64,000 nt of DNA from Deltaproteobacteria bacterium (GTDB lineage: Bacteria; Desulfobacterota; Desulfomonilia; UBA1062): assembly GCA_017992605.1 (NCBI GenBank), contig JAGOOG010000002.1, positions 169,261-233,260 on the forward strand, in the 5' to 3' direction. Position 1 is the first letter of the stretch, and every line of letters starts with the position of its first letter. Both the position numbers and the translations under genes were made by a program. The notes beneath the pieces are model-generated. The model was not told the origin of the DNA, ran no database searches, and saw only the letters and a list, made by a program, of their open reading frames with translations. Positions 18,303 through 26,853 of this stretch are shown here, one piece after another.

Positions 18303-18345
18303 CAGTGTCTCAGGAGATACACTGCATGTCCCTGGCGTGACATGC
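18303..18345. repeat. Two adjacent inverted repeats in the moeA leader
   Basis: CAGTGT (18303-18308) pairs with ACACTG (18319-18324), and GCATGT (18324-18329) pairs with ACATGC (18340-18345). Both have six-base arms and exactly ten-base spacers, and they share the base at 18324. They overlap the predicted moeA transcription start, so they could be a double operator or two RNA hairpins. No match to the molybdenum-cofactor riboswitch was recognised. Confidence 0.5.
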
Positions 18346-18362
18346 ATATAAAGGAAGGGACC

Positions 18363-19574
18363 ATGATACCGATCGAAAAAGCACGGGAGATTATCCTGAA
18401 CAGGATGCCGGTCTTGCCTGCGGAGCGGGTCCCGCTGGATGCCGCACTGGGGAGATATCTGGCTGAGGATGTCATCTCCACTCTCGATATACCTTCCTTC
18501 AACAACTCGGCCATGGATGGATATGCGGTCCGGTCAGCGGACATCAGGAACCCCGGCGTCAGGCTCGAGATCGCATCGGTTCTGCCGGCAGGCGTATCTC
18601 CCGGCCAGCCCATCGACCAGGGCCAGGCGGCCAAGATCATGACCGGTGCTCCCGTCCCTCAAGGATCGGATGCCGTGGTCCGTCGGGAAGATACCGTCGA
18701 GGAAAAGGACCACGTGAGGATAAACATCGTACCGGAGAAACACGAGAACATTCGGTTCCGGGGAGAAGACATTGCTGTTGGACAACGCGTCCTCTTGTCA
18801 GGCGACCTGCTTGGCCCGGCACAAATCGGTGTCCTGGCCTCGCTGCGCAGGCCCTTTGTAGACGTCGGCCAGAGACCTGTAGTCGCGGTCCTTGCTACCG
18901 GCGACGAGATTGCGGAGCTGGGGGAAGAGGCCGGGCCCCGGGCCATCATCTCGTCCAACTCCCATACCCTCATAAGTCTCCTTCGGGCCTCGGGCGCCAT
19001 CCCCCTGTATCTGGGCATAGCAAAAGATCAACGTTCGGATCTCAAGGCAAGGATTTCGAGGGCGCTCAGGTGCGACCTCATCCTCACCTCAGGCGGTGTG
19101 TCCATGGGAGATTACGACATGGTCAGGGAGATCATGAAGGAAGAGGGCAACAGTCTGGACTTTTGGACCGTGGACATAAAGCCTGGAAAGCCTCTGGCCT
19201 TCGGGTCGCTGCACGGCATACCGACCATTGGCCTTCCGGGCAATCCTGTATCCACCATGACCTCGTTCTACCAGTTTGCAAGGCCTGCCATCCTCAGTAT
19301 GCAGGGCTCCCGGGATATCCTGCTCCCCCGGATCAGGGCACGACTCACCGAAGCCATGGAAAACAGCGGTGACCGACCCCACTACATCCGGGCTATCCTT
19401 ACGCGGGTAGGCGAAGAACTCGTCGTAACTCCGACAGGACCTCAGGGTTCGGGTATTCTCACCTCCATGGCCAGGGGCAACTGCTTCATGATCATTCCCA
19501 AAAAGACCACCTGCCTCGAACCCGGGACCCTTGTGGAATGCGATGTTTTCGGCAGGGATTTCTTCGTGGTATGA
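18363..19574 (+). CDS. moeA: Molybdopterin molybdenumtransferase
   Basis: Inserts molybdenum (or tungsten) into adenylated molybdopterin, the last step in making the basic cofactor. The 403-residue product begins with the MoeA N-terminal domains (IPSFNNSAMDGYAVRSADI) and contains the MoCF-binding domain (VVAVLATGDEI, ILTSGGVSMGDYD, GLPGNPVS) and a C-terminal beta domain. ATG 18363 is preceded by AAGGAAGGGA. It stands alone, with its own predicted promoter upstream and a large palindrome after its stop. MoaA is encoded about 18 kb away on the other strand. Confidence 0.96.
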   Translation: MIPIEKAREIILNRMPVLPAERVPLDAALGRYLAEDVISTLDIPSFNNSAMDGYAVRSADIRNPGVRLEIASVLPAGVSPGQPIDQGQAAKIMTGAPVPQGSDAVVRREDTVEEKDHVRINIVPEKHENIRFRGEDIAVGQRVLLSGDLLGPAQIGVLASLRRPFVDVGQRPVVAVLATGDEIAELGEEAGPRAIISSNSHTLISLLRASGAIPLYLGIAKDQRSDLKARISRALRCDLILTSGGVSMGDYDMVREIMKEEGNSLDFWTVDIKPGKPLAFGSLHGIPTIGLPGNPVSTMTSFYQFARPAILSMQGSRDILLPRIRARLTEAMENSGDRPHYIRAILTRVGEELVVTPTGPQGSGILTSMARGNCFMIIPKKTTCLEPGTLVECDVFGRDFFVV

Positions 19575-19585
19575 AGATCCGACAC

Positions 19586-19613
19586 CATTGGTTCCGCCGC
19601 GGCGGAACCAATG
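19586..19613. repeat. 28-base perfect palindrome after moeA
   Basis: The left half reads CATTGGTTCCGCCG (19586-19599) and the right half is its exact reverse complement to 19613. It starts 12 bases after the moeA stop. As RNA it would form a very strong, GC-rich hairpin, but no T-run follows on either strand (the plus strand continues AAAATGAATC), so it is not a standard intrinsic terminator. It may act as a mRNA-stabilising hairpin, a Rho-assisted end, or a protein-binding site. Confidence 0.7.
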
Positions 19614-19668
19614 AAAATGAATCGAAGTCCTCGACATTGCATCGAATATGTGAATGGAGAAATGGTAG

Positions 19669-19696
19669 TTGACAGCGGGTATGTAATAAGTATAAG
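19669..19696 (+). promoter_or_regulatory. Strong sigma70-type promoter for the dksA-like gene
   Basis: Perfect TTGACA at 19669-19674, 16-base spacer, then TATAAG at 19691-19696 (five of six). Start would be near 19703, about 26 bases before the ATG at 19729, leaving room for the GGAGG ribosome site. It is one of the best promoter matches in the window and may also drive purL-purQ. Confidence 0.65.
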
Positions 19697-19728
19697 AAGC
19701 CTACTTTCAATTTCCGGTGGAGGACAGG

Positions 19729-20115
19729 ATGTTAAGAAAAAACGAGCTTCTTGAAATCAGAGAGATCCTTCTCCAGATGAAGAAGGACATCCTTAAAACC
19801 CTGGCGGAGCGGATTAAATCCAATGACATTACATCCCAGAGGGAGATCGGGGATATTTTCGATGATGCCGACCTCGAGCAGACCCGTGAGTTCAACCTCC
19901 TCCTTGGGACACGCGAGCGACAGAAACTGGACCAGATCGAAAGCGCCCTGTCCCGCATGGAGCACGGAGAATATGGTTTCTGCGAAGACTGTGGGGAGAA
20001 TATCCCTGCGGGAAGGCTCAAGGCGATGCCGTTCGCAACGCTGTGCGTGAAATGCAAATCAGAACGCGAGAGCGTTGAGGGGCCGACCACCCTGTATATC
20101 GAGGAAAAAGGCTGA
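19729..20115 (+). CDS. DksA/TraR C4-type zinc finger protein
   Basis: A 128-residue DksA-like protein. Residues 1-75 form the helical coiled-coil arm and include an acidic tip-like DIFDDADLEQ; the C-terminal C4 zinc finger has C85, C88, C106 and C109 (CEDC and CVKC). DksA proteins enter the RNA polymerase secondary channel and adjust transcription, often with ppGpp. ATG 19729 has GGAGG five bases upstream; a GTG four codons earlier is less likely. purL starts five bases after the stop, so the two are probably co-transcribed, linking a global regulator to purine synthesis. Confidence 0.9.
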   Translation: MLRKNELLEIREILLQMKKDILKTLAERIKSNDITSQREIGDIFDDADLEQTREFNLLLGTRERQKLDQIESALSRMEHGEYGFCEDCGENIPAGRLKAMPFATLCVKCKSERESVEGPTTLYIEEKG

Positions 20116-20119
20116 TCTT

Positions 20120-23065
20120 ATGGCCATCCGGGTCGAGGTCGGGCTCAAAGAGCACCTCTTCGACGCCCGTGGAGCCAGAATCAAGAAACAGCTTCTCCAC
20201 GCCTTTCCCCATCTGACCCCCCCTGATAACATCTCCTGTTTCGACGTCTACCATGTCGATGCTGACGTTGCACAGGCATCTCTCCAGGAGGCCTTCTGCG
20301 ACCCGGTCATCCAGGATATGGCGGTAGGGATCATTCTGCGCCCCCTGCCAGGCTGGTATATCGAGGTGGGGTTCAAACCTGGTGTCACTGACAACGTGGG
20401 CCACAGCGCACAGTATGCCCTGGAGCTCATCACCGGGGGGAAAATCCAGGTATACTCGGCCAGGGGGTACCTCATAGAAGGCGCTTATGACCACGACACC
20501 GCTCAGGCGATTGCCACCGAGTGCCTGGCCAATTCCCTGATCCATACCATCAGGATCTTCCGCCTCCCGGAGAGCCGCCGTATCGATCCTCTCATTCCTC
20601 GGGTAACTGGATTCCACGAGCCCATGGTGGAGGAGATTTCTCTGGACCTCTCCGAAGATGAGCTCCTTCGCCTTTCCCAGACACGTACGCTGGCACTGAC
20701 CGCCGAGGAGATGCAGACCATCGCCCGCTACATCTCGTCGTCCAAGACGCTCAAGCTCCGTGCATCCAAGGGTCTGACAAACAGGATAACGGACGTGGAG
20801 CTCGAATGCCTGGCACAGACCTGGTCGGAACACTGCAAGCACAAGATCTTCAACGCCACCATCGCCTATGAAGAGAATGGGAGGACGAGAAAGATCAAGT
20901 CGCTCTTTGCCACCTATATCAAGGGTGCCACTGCCAAGATACGCAAGGAATTGGGAACCAACGACATCTGTGTGAGCGTGTTCTCGGACAATGCCGGGGT
21001 CATACGGTTCGATGAGGAGCACAACCTTGTCTTCAAGGTGGAAACCCACAATTCACCCTCGGCGCTGGATCCCTACGGCGGGGCCCTGACCGGCATCGTG
21101 GGCGTAAACCGTGACCCCTTCGGAACCGGCATGGGGGCACGGCTCATCTTCAACACCGATGTGTTCTGCTTTGCCAGCCCTTTCCATGCGGCACAGCTCC
21201 CCCCCAAGATCCTTCACCCTCTGCGGATCTTCGAAGGAGTCCGGGAAGGGGTTGAACACGGCGGAAACAAGTCAGGCATACCGACCGTAAACGGATGCAT
21301 CGTGTTCGACGAGCGCTATCTCGGAAAACCCCTGGTCTATTGTGGAACAGCGGGCATCATGCCGCGGGAGATAGGAGGGGAGCCTTCCCACGTCAAGAAG
21401 GTCGTTCCCGGAGATCTCATCGTGATGGCTGGCGGCAGGATCGGCAAGGACGGCATCCACGGGGCCACCTTCTCCTCCGAAGAGCTGCACGAGGAATCTC
21501 CCACCTCGGCCGTACAGATCGGAGACCCCATAACACAGAAAAAGCTCACCGATTTCCTCATCATCGCCAGGGACAGAGGGCTGTACCGTGCCATCACGGA
21601 CAACGGCGCCGGCGGCCTCTCTTCGTCAGTGGGAGAAATGGCGACAGCCTGCGGAGGCTGCCATATCGAGCTGGAAAAACCTCCGCTTAAATACCACGGA
21701 CTGAGTCCCTGGGAGATCCTCCTGTCCGAGGCGCAGGAACGGATGACCCTGGCCGTCCCTCCCGGGCGCATTGACGCGTTCATGGCACTTTCATCCCGGA
21801 TGGATGTGGAGTCAACCGTCATAGGAACCTTTACGGATTCAGGGTTCTTCCACTGCACCTATGAAGGGAGAACCGTGGCATACCTGAGCCTCGACTTTCT
21901 CCACAACGGGCTGCCCCCCATGGTACTGAGGGCACGGTGGTCTACGCCGGCAGGAGACGGGACCGAGACGCCAGATCCCCCTGATCATGGGTCCAAGCTC
22001 AGGGAGATGCTGGGCAGGCTCAACATATGCTCCAAGGAGTATGTGGTGAGACAGTACGATCACGAGGTGCAGGCCGGCTCGGTGGTCAAGCCCCTCGTGG
22101 GGGACCAGTGTGACGGGCCCTCGGATGCCGCAGTTGTCAGACCTCTGCTGGACTCCGAAGAAGGGGTCGTTGTGGCCAACGGCATCATCCCCCGCTATTC
22201 CGACCTGGATACCTATCACATGGCCGCCTGTGCCCTTGACGAGGCTCTCAGGAACTTTATCTGCGTGGGGGGCAATCCCGACCACTGGGCTTTCCTCGAC
22301 AACTTCTGCTGGTGCGACCCGGTTGCCGGCCGGAGGAATCCGGACGGGGAGTACAAGCTGGCCCAGCTCGTGCGGGCCAACAAGGCTCTCTACGACTATG
22401 CACTGGCCTATGCCTGTCCCATGATATCCGGCAAGGACAGCATGAAGAACGACTACATAGGTGGGGATACGAAGATATCCGTCCCTCCGACCATTCTCAT
22501 ATCGGTCATCGGCACGATAGAGGATGTGAAGAAGGCCGTTACCATGGACATCAAGCAACCTGGCAGCCTTATCTTCATGCTGGGCGTCACGAAAAAAGAA
22601 CTCGGCTGCAGTGAATATCTGGCCTCGTGGGGGAAAAAGGGTTCCAGGCTCCCTGCGGTAGACGCCAAAAAGGCCCTGCGGCGATACCGGCTTTTCCACG
22701 AGGCCGCCAGGCAGGGCCTCATCCCGTCGGCCCACGACTGCTCGGACGGGGGTCTGGCCGTATGCCTGGCCGAGATGGCCTTCTCGGGAGGATACGGGAT
22801 GGAAATCGACCTCGGCAAGGTAAAAGCTGAGCGGGGCATGAGCGATACCGAGATCCTCTACTCCGAATCGGCTTCAAGGATCGTCATCGAGGTGGTACCG
22901 GAAAAGAGAAAGGCGGTCATGGACCTCTTCGGGCGGGATGCCGTATGCATCGGCTCATCCTCCCAGGCCCCCGTTCTCTTCATCAGGTCAAAGTCCGGGC
23001 AGCCGATCGTCAGCGAAGCCGTTGCCGATCTGAAGGCGGCCTGGAAGAAGACGCTGGACTTTTAA
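20120..23065 (+). CDS. purL: Phosphoribosylformylglycinamidine synthase, fused PurS-PurL type
   Basis: Catalyses the ATP-dependent amidation of FGAR to FGAM in purine synthesis, using ammonia from PurQ. At 981 residues it is longer than the small PurL (about 740) because of an N-terminal extension. That extension contains a recognisable PurS domain at about 79-150 (WYIEVGFKPGVTDN to SARGYLIEG and the following helix), preceded by a weaker PurS-like repeat at 3-75. The PurL part has WSEHCKHKIFNATI, VETHNSPSALDPYGGA and a C-terminal half with SAHDCSDGGLAV. No glutaminase domain is fused; PurQ is the next gene. ATG 20120 gives the PurS-like start MAIRVEVGLKEHL. Confidence 0.95.
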   Translation: MAIRVEVGLKEHLFDARGARIKKQLLHAFPHLTPPDNISCFDVYHVDADVAQASLQEAFCDPVIQDMAVGIILRPLPGWYIEVGFKPGVTDNVGHSAQYALELITGGKIQVYSARGYLIEGAYDHDTAQAIATECLANSLIHTIRIFRLPESRRIDPLIPRVTGFHEPMVEEISLDLSEDELLRLSQTRTLALTAEEMQTIARYISSSKTLKLRASKGLTNRITDVELECLAQTWSEHCKHKIFNATIAYEENGRTRKIKSLFATYIKGATAKIRKELGTNDICVSVFSDNAGVIRFDEEHNLVFKVETHNSPSALDPYGGALTGIVGVNRDPFGTGMGARLIFNTDVFCFASPFHAAQLPPKILHPLRIFEGVREGVEHGGNKSGIPTVNGCIVFDERYLGKPLVYCGTAGIMPREIGGEPSHVKKVVPGDLIVMAGGRIGKDGIHGATFSSEELHEESPTSAVQIGDPITQKKLTDFLIIARDRGLYRAITDNGAGGLSSSVGEMATACGGCHIELEKPPLKYHGLSPWEILLSEAQERMTLAVPPGRIDAFMALSSRMDVESTVIGTFTDSGFFHCTYEGRTVAYLSLDFLHNGLPPMVLRARWSTPAGDGTETPDPPDHGSKLREMLGRLNICSKEYVVRQYDHEVQAGSVVKPLVGDQCDGPSDAAVVRPLLDSEEGVVVANGIIPRYSDLDTYHMAACALDEALRNFICVGGNPDHWAFLDNFCWCDPVAGRRNPDGEYKLAQLVRANKALYDYALAYACPMISGKDSMKNDYIGGDTKISVPPTILISVIGTIEDVKKAVTMDIKQPGSLIFMLGVTKKELGCSEYLASWGKKGSRLPAVDAKKALRRYRLFHEAARQGLIPSAHDCSDGGLAVCLAEMAFSGGYGMEIDLGKVKAERGMSDTEILYSESASRIVIEVVPEKRKAVMDLFGRDAVCIGSSSQAPVLFIRSKSGQPIVSEAVADLKAAWKKTLDF

Positions 23066-23066
23066 C

Positions 23067-23879
23067 ATGGCACAGATCAAGGCCTTGGTCATTACCGGAT
23101 TCGGCACCAACTGCGAACGGGAGATGGCCCACGCCTGCCGCATGGCAGGCTCCCTGGCAGACATCGTCCACATCAGCGATGTGCTCGGGGGCACCTGCAA
23201 GATCAGCGACTATCACTTCCTGAATCTCCCTGGGGGATTCCTGGACGGGGATGACCTCGGCTCGGCACAGGTGGAAAGTGTTCGCCTGAAACATGCCCGG
23301 GTCCATTCTACTGGCAGGACCCTCTTCCAGGAGATCGAGTCCTTCGTAAACCGGGGCATGCTCATCCTGGGCGTGTGCAATGGATTCCAGGCCCTGGTGA
23401 AATCCGGTATTCTGCCCGGCAACCCCCTTGGCAGACGGAGGGTTTCACTCACCTTCAACGATTCAGCCAAATTCGAGGACCGCTGGGTGCGCCTGAAGGT
23501 GAACCCGTACAGTCCCTGTGTCTTTACCAGGGGGATGCAAAGCCTCATGGTGCCGGTCCGCCACGGCGAGGGCAAGTTCGTGACCGACAGCGAAGACACC
23601 CTTTCCGAGATCTCCCGTGAGAATCTCATCACGGTCCAGTATGCCGATGAGCACATGAATCCCTGCATGGATTATCCTGCAAACCCAAACGGTTCAGTTT
23701 CCGCCATTGCAGGCATCTGCGACAGGTCTGGACGCATCTTCGGCCTCATGCCTCACCCGGAGGCCTATATCCACCCCACCAACCACCCCGCATGGACCAG
23801 ATTGGGAAATTTGCCCGAACAGAGCGAGGGCATGGCCATATTCGAAAACGCGGTGGCATTTCTCCGAGGGATCGTCTAG
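23067..23879 (+). CDS. purQ: Phosphoribosylformylglycinamidine synthase glutaminase subunit
   Basis: Class I glutamine amidotransferase that supplies ammonia to PurL. The 270-residue product has the nucleophile elbow LGVCNGFQALV and the catalytic His-Glu pair in GLMPHPEAYIHPTNHP. It is a little longer than the B. subtilis subunit (about 227). It begins one base after the purL stop. The following gene is convergent with only 22 bases between stops, and no terminator hairpin is visible there. Confidence 0.96.
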   Translation: MAQIKALVITGFGTNCEREMAHACRMAGSLADIVHISDVLGGTCKISDYHFLNLPGGFLDGDDLGSAQVESVRLKHARVHSTGRTLFQEIESFVNRGMLILGVCNGFQALVKSGILPGNPLGRRRVSLTFNDSAKFEDRWVRLKVNPYSPCVFTRGMQSLMVPVRHGEGKFVTDSEDTLSEISRENLITVQYADEHMNPCMDYPANPNGSVSAIAGICDRSGRIFGLMPHPEAYIHPTNHPAWTRLGNLPEQSEGMAIFENAVAFLRGIV

Positions 23880-23901
23880 AAGGCCGGCTTACTGTGCCCT
23901 T

Positions 23902-25011
23902 TCATTGAAGACCGTCCTCATGAAAAAACATGTCAACACCCCGCCGCATGACCTCTGACAGGAACGGTTCGGGGTCACCGAGCAGTCTCTCCGGGGAATA
24001 GACCCCGCCTGGGGCTTCCTTGAATCTGCCGTCCAGCTCCCACAGGGCAGCTACCACGCAGGGTACAGCCGTGATCTGGCCGATATGCCCGACATAGGCG
24101 TAGGTCCGGTGCGCTGTCTTTCCCTCATGGAGGCCAAAGACATCGACCCGACCCACTGACCTGTCCAACCCCGCTGCACCGAAGATGTTTTCTATCTTGT
24201 AGAAAAATTCGGCTGCCATTTTCCTGCGGGCATGCGTGCTGAAAAGGCCCGTCTTGTCCATGAGCATGATGAGGAGAGGGATGTAGGAAGGCTGCACACC
24301 GCCGTGCAGCGTGACCTCGGTCAGCCCGGCCAGATTGCGCGGAATGGAAACACTCTCCGCATGCCCGGTGTAATACACCGGCAGTTCCCCCATGGGTAGG
24401 GGAAAGCGTACGATCTTCCTGCCCCCGCCGCTTGGCACACGGATCTCGCTGCCACGGATGGTCTGGAGCGTTGTGCCGTGAAAAATGTTGAAGAGGTGGG
24501 CCAGGTTGGCAGGGCCCGCCGCCTCGTTGGAGCCGGCAGCCCAGTGCACGTTGATGCGCCTGGGAAGTTCCATGGAATTGAACCCCTTGAGCGCCAGAGC
24601 CTGCGTGAGGCCCGGGGAATTTCCCCACCCGGTCAGGATGCGTATACCCGCCCGCCGGGCCTGATCGTCAAGGGTGATGACCTCGAGATAGGCCTCATGG
24701 TCATCCGCAATGGAGACGTACGGTTTTCCTGCGTCCAGCGCTGCCCGCGCAAGCCGCTTCTCGAAATGATAGAAGGGGCCTGCGAACCCCAGGGTTATGT
24801 CATGCTCCTTCATGAGGCCGACCAGCCGATCATGGTCTTCGACATTGACAGCCTGCGCGGAAAAGCGTGGGCCCCTCATCGATGCTTCCTGTGTGGCCCT
24901 GTCAAGGTTGATGTCAGCCACGGTCACGACCGGCTCCGCGGGTTCCATCCGGAGTTCATCGAGAGCATCCCTTGCCATATCGCCGGCACCGCCGAGCACG
25001 AGCACCTTCAT
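23902..25011 (-). CDS. Saccharopine dehydrogenase-like NAD(P)-dependent oxidoreductase
   Basis: A 369-residue protein with an N-terminal Rossmann fold (MKVLVLGGAGDMARDALDEL) and the family's second domain starting around WGNSPGLTQALALKG. It belongs to the saccharopine dehydrogenase/carboxynorspermidine synthase superfamily, also called lysine 6-dehydrogenase-like. Substrate is not known; candidates are lysine or polyamine metabolites. ATG 25011 has GGAGGG upstream. It is divergent from the TatT lipoprotein gene and not in an operon, so the neighbours do not help. Confidence 0.8.
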   Translation of the reverse strand: MKVLVLGGAGDMARDALDELRMEPAEPVVTVADINLDRATQEASMRGPRFSAQAVNVEDHDRLVGLMKEHDITLGFAGPFYHFEKRLARAALDAGKPYVSIADDHEAYLEVITLDDQARRAGIRILTGWGNSPGLTQALALKGFNSMELPRRINVHWAAGSNEAAGPANLAHLFNIFHGTTLQTIRGSEIRVPSGGGRKIVRFPLPMGELPVYYTGHAESVSIPRNLAGLTEVTLHGGVQPSYIPLLIMLMDKTGLFSTHARRKMAAEFFYKIENIFGAAGLDRSVGRVDVFGLHEGKTAHRTYAYVGHIGQITAVPCVVAALWELDGRFKEAPGGVYSPERLLGDPEPFLSEVMRRGVDMFFHEDGLQ

Positions 25012-25191
25012 GTATCCCTCCTAATCAGCGTCTTTTCTTGTGGCCGACACACGCTTCCGTCCTCCATGATAGCAGTGAAACCCTGCCCGATGGAATGGAT
25101 ATCCCCTTTTTGTTCATTTAATGATACTATACTGCCATGTCCTGCGGTCGTCGAGAGTAGCGCGCTCATACCATAACAAGGAGGTTTATCC

Positions 25192-26118
25192 ATGGAGCCA
25201 CGATGTTCCCGGATTTCCGGATGGCTTTTGATCTTTATCGCCATACTCATTTCTTCGGGCTGTAAACATAAACCCCCTGGCGGACCACCTCCGGGATCAT
25301 ATCTTGAGGACATCTACGGTAACGCAAACACAACCGCCGACAGTGAACTGTTCTGCAGATCAATGCCAGCATATCTCGATGAGCTCGACGGGCTCATGAA
25401 AAAGAACAAGTATGATCTGCCCCTGATTTTCAGGGCATCCGGGGCTCACTACGGGTACGCGTTCAGTTGTCTGGAGGACGCGGACAAGAAGGCCGCCAGC
25501 GAAATATACCTCAAGGGACGGGATCTCTCCATGGCTGAACTTCGTCGCTACAGCTTCTTTGACCAGGCCTTCGACGACACCATTCAGAAATTCAGGCAGG
25601 CCCTGCCCTATAACTTCGATAAAAGAAACATACAGCCCCTGTACTGGGCTGCACTGAACTGGTTCGGCTGGATCAGTGTCAACCTGGACACGCCGGAGGC
25701 GAGGGCGGACATACCCAAAGTGGAGGCCATGCTGGAATATGTCAATAAGCTGGACAGGACATACGGAAACGGGACTGCGCACGCCGTGCTCGCAGCTCTC
25801 TACGCGCTCCAGCCAAAGGACGCAGGCGGAGACCCTGAAAAGGCTCGACAGGAGTTCGAAAATGCCTTCCTCTACACCGGAAACAGCATCCTCGCTGTTC
25901 ATGTGTGGTATGCCCGCTTTTATGCCACCCAGATCCAGGACAGACCGCTTTTTGAGAAGACACTCAAGCAGGTCGTCGATACGCCGGCCAACCAGTATGC
26001 CGACAAAACCTTCGTGAACGAGGCAGCCAGGAGAAAGGCAGCGTTGCTCCTGGCGAACGTTGAGTCGCTGTTCTCAAAGCCCGAAGAAACAAAGACGGAG
26101 GAGGGCTCGAGCCCCTAG
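25192..26118 (+). CDS. TatT-family (TRAP transporter-associated) TPR lipoprotein
   Basis: A 308-residue secreted lipoprotein. The signal peptide is 1-23 with the lipobox ISSGC and lipidated C24 (Ser at -3 is slightly atypical). The mature protein matches the TatT pattern: YWAALNWFGWIS, then LDRTYGNGTAHAVLAALYALQPKDAGGD and KARQEFENAFLYTGN, ending in a segment like FVNEAARRKAALLLANVESLF. The protein is alpha-helical with TPR-like repeats. TatT forms a trimer of periplasmic proteins in a TRAP-associated system in Treponema; no TatP or TRAP genes are adjacent here, so this is an orphan. A good AAGGAGG site precedes the ATG. Confidence 0.82.
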   Translation: MEPRCSRISGWLLIFIAILISSGCKHKPPGGPPPGSYLEDIYGNANTTADSELFCRSMPAYLDELDGLMKKNKYDLPLIFRASGAHYGYAFSCLEDADKKAASEIYLKGRDLSMAELRRYSFFDQAFDDTIQKFRQALPYNFDKRNIQPLYWAALNWFGWISVNLDTPEARADIPKVEAMLEYVNKLDRTYGNGTAHAVLAALYALQPKDAGGDPEKARQEFENAFLYTGNSILAVHVWYARFYATQIQDRPLFEKTLKQVVDTPANQYADKTFVNEAARRKAALLLANVESLFSKPEETKTEEGSSP

Positions 26119-26340
26119 CAGACCAGGCTTTTTTCAGAACTCGATCGAACAGCTTCTTCGTGAGGCCGACTACCCAGCAGGTAGGCCAGAGAACGACCTG
26201 TATACGTATACGATCTGATCATCTCATGCCTGAACACATGCCGAACCAGGGTTATCATGACACAGAACCTGTTGCATGAGGTGGAGCCTATACCCTATAG
26301 ATGAGTATCATCTTATCCCGATGCAAACCGGCACGGTGGC
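26119..26340. other. Intergenic region between TatT gene and GTPase gene, with palindromes
   Basis: 222 bases with no open frame I would defend. It contains a 12-base perfect palindrome GTATACGTATAC (26200-26211) and a bulged hairpin built from CTACC and GGTAG flanked by GGCC and GCC around 26164-26186. No T-run follows either, so neither is an obvious terminator. A regulatory site for the GTPase-cyclase pair could lie here. Confidence 0.4.
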
Positions 26341-26853
26341 ATGGAAAGGCACATGAGACGGAAAAAGGTCTGTATCATCGGTGCGGCGGCAGTGGGAAAG
26401 ACCTGCCTGGTCGCCAGCTACTCGGGTGAATCCCTGCATGTCGGATATCGCTCCACCCTCGGGGCCCGCATCACGACCGCCGCCGTCTCGGTGCAAGAAC
26501 GCCTCAGGGGGCTCGTGCTCTGGGACATCAAGGGTGAAACTGAGTTTTATAGAATCCCTCCAGCCTATTTATATGGCTGTGAAGGGTGCGTCCTCGTGGC
26601 AGACGGTACGCGTGCGTCCACAGTGGAGCATGCAATGGATCTTCTGGCTCGAGTTGAGACCCTCTCTGGCGGCGTTCCCCATGTGATGCTCGTCAACAAG
26701 CTGGATCTCAGCGACAGGTGGGAAGTGGGCGAGGCCCTTCTTTCATCCCTCAGGAAACGGGTCCCGGAGATCTATACCTGCAGCGCGCGCGGCGGGATAA
26801 CAGTCCAGACAGCCATGGAAACCCTTGCCCGAAAGATGTGGGGCATGCGATGA
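26341..26853 (+). CDS. Rab/Ras-like small GTPase
   Basis: A 170-residue single-domain GTPase of the Ras/Rab superfamily. G1 is GAAAVGKT (14-21), a G2-like STLGA holds T39, G3 is WDIKGE (61-66), G4 is NKLD (119-122) and G5 is CSAR (147-150). In G3 the usual DTAGQ reads DIKGE, so the catalytic glutamine is replaced by glutamate, which predicts slow or partner-dependent hydrolysis. No lipid-attachment tail or membrane span. The start is either ATG 26341 or ATG 26353 (the latter preceded by GGAAAGG); they differ by four residues. The stop overlaps the next gene's ATG, so the pair is translationally coupled. Confidence 0.85.
   Translation: MERHMRRKKVCIIGAAAVGKTCLVASYSGESLHVGYRSTLGARITTAAVSVQERLRGLVLWDIKGETEFYRIPPAYLYGCEGCVLVADGTRASTVEHAMDLLARVETLSGGVPHVMLVNKLDLSDRWEVGEALLSSLRKRVPEIYTCSARGGITVQTAMETLARKMWGMR

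Noticed and set aside
18303..18345. A molybdenum-cofactor riboswitch before moeA
   Set aside because: Inverted repeats are present, but the long conserved elements of that riboswitch were not seen and the leader is short.
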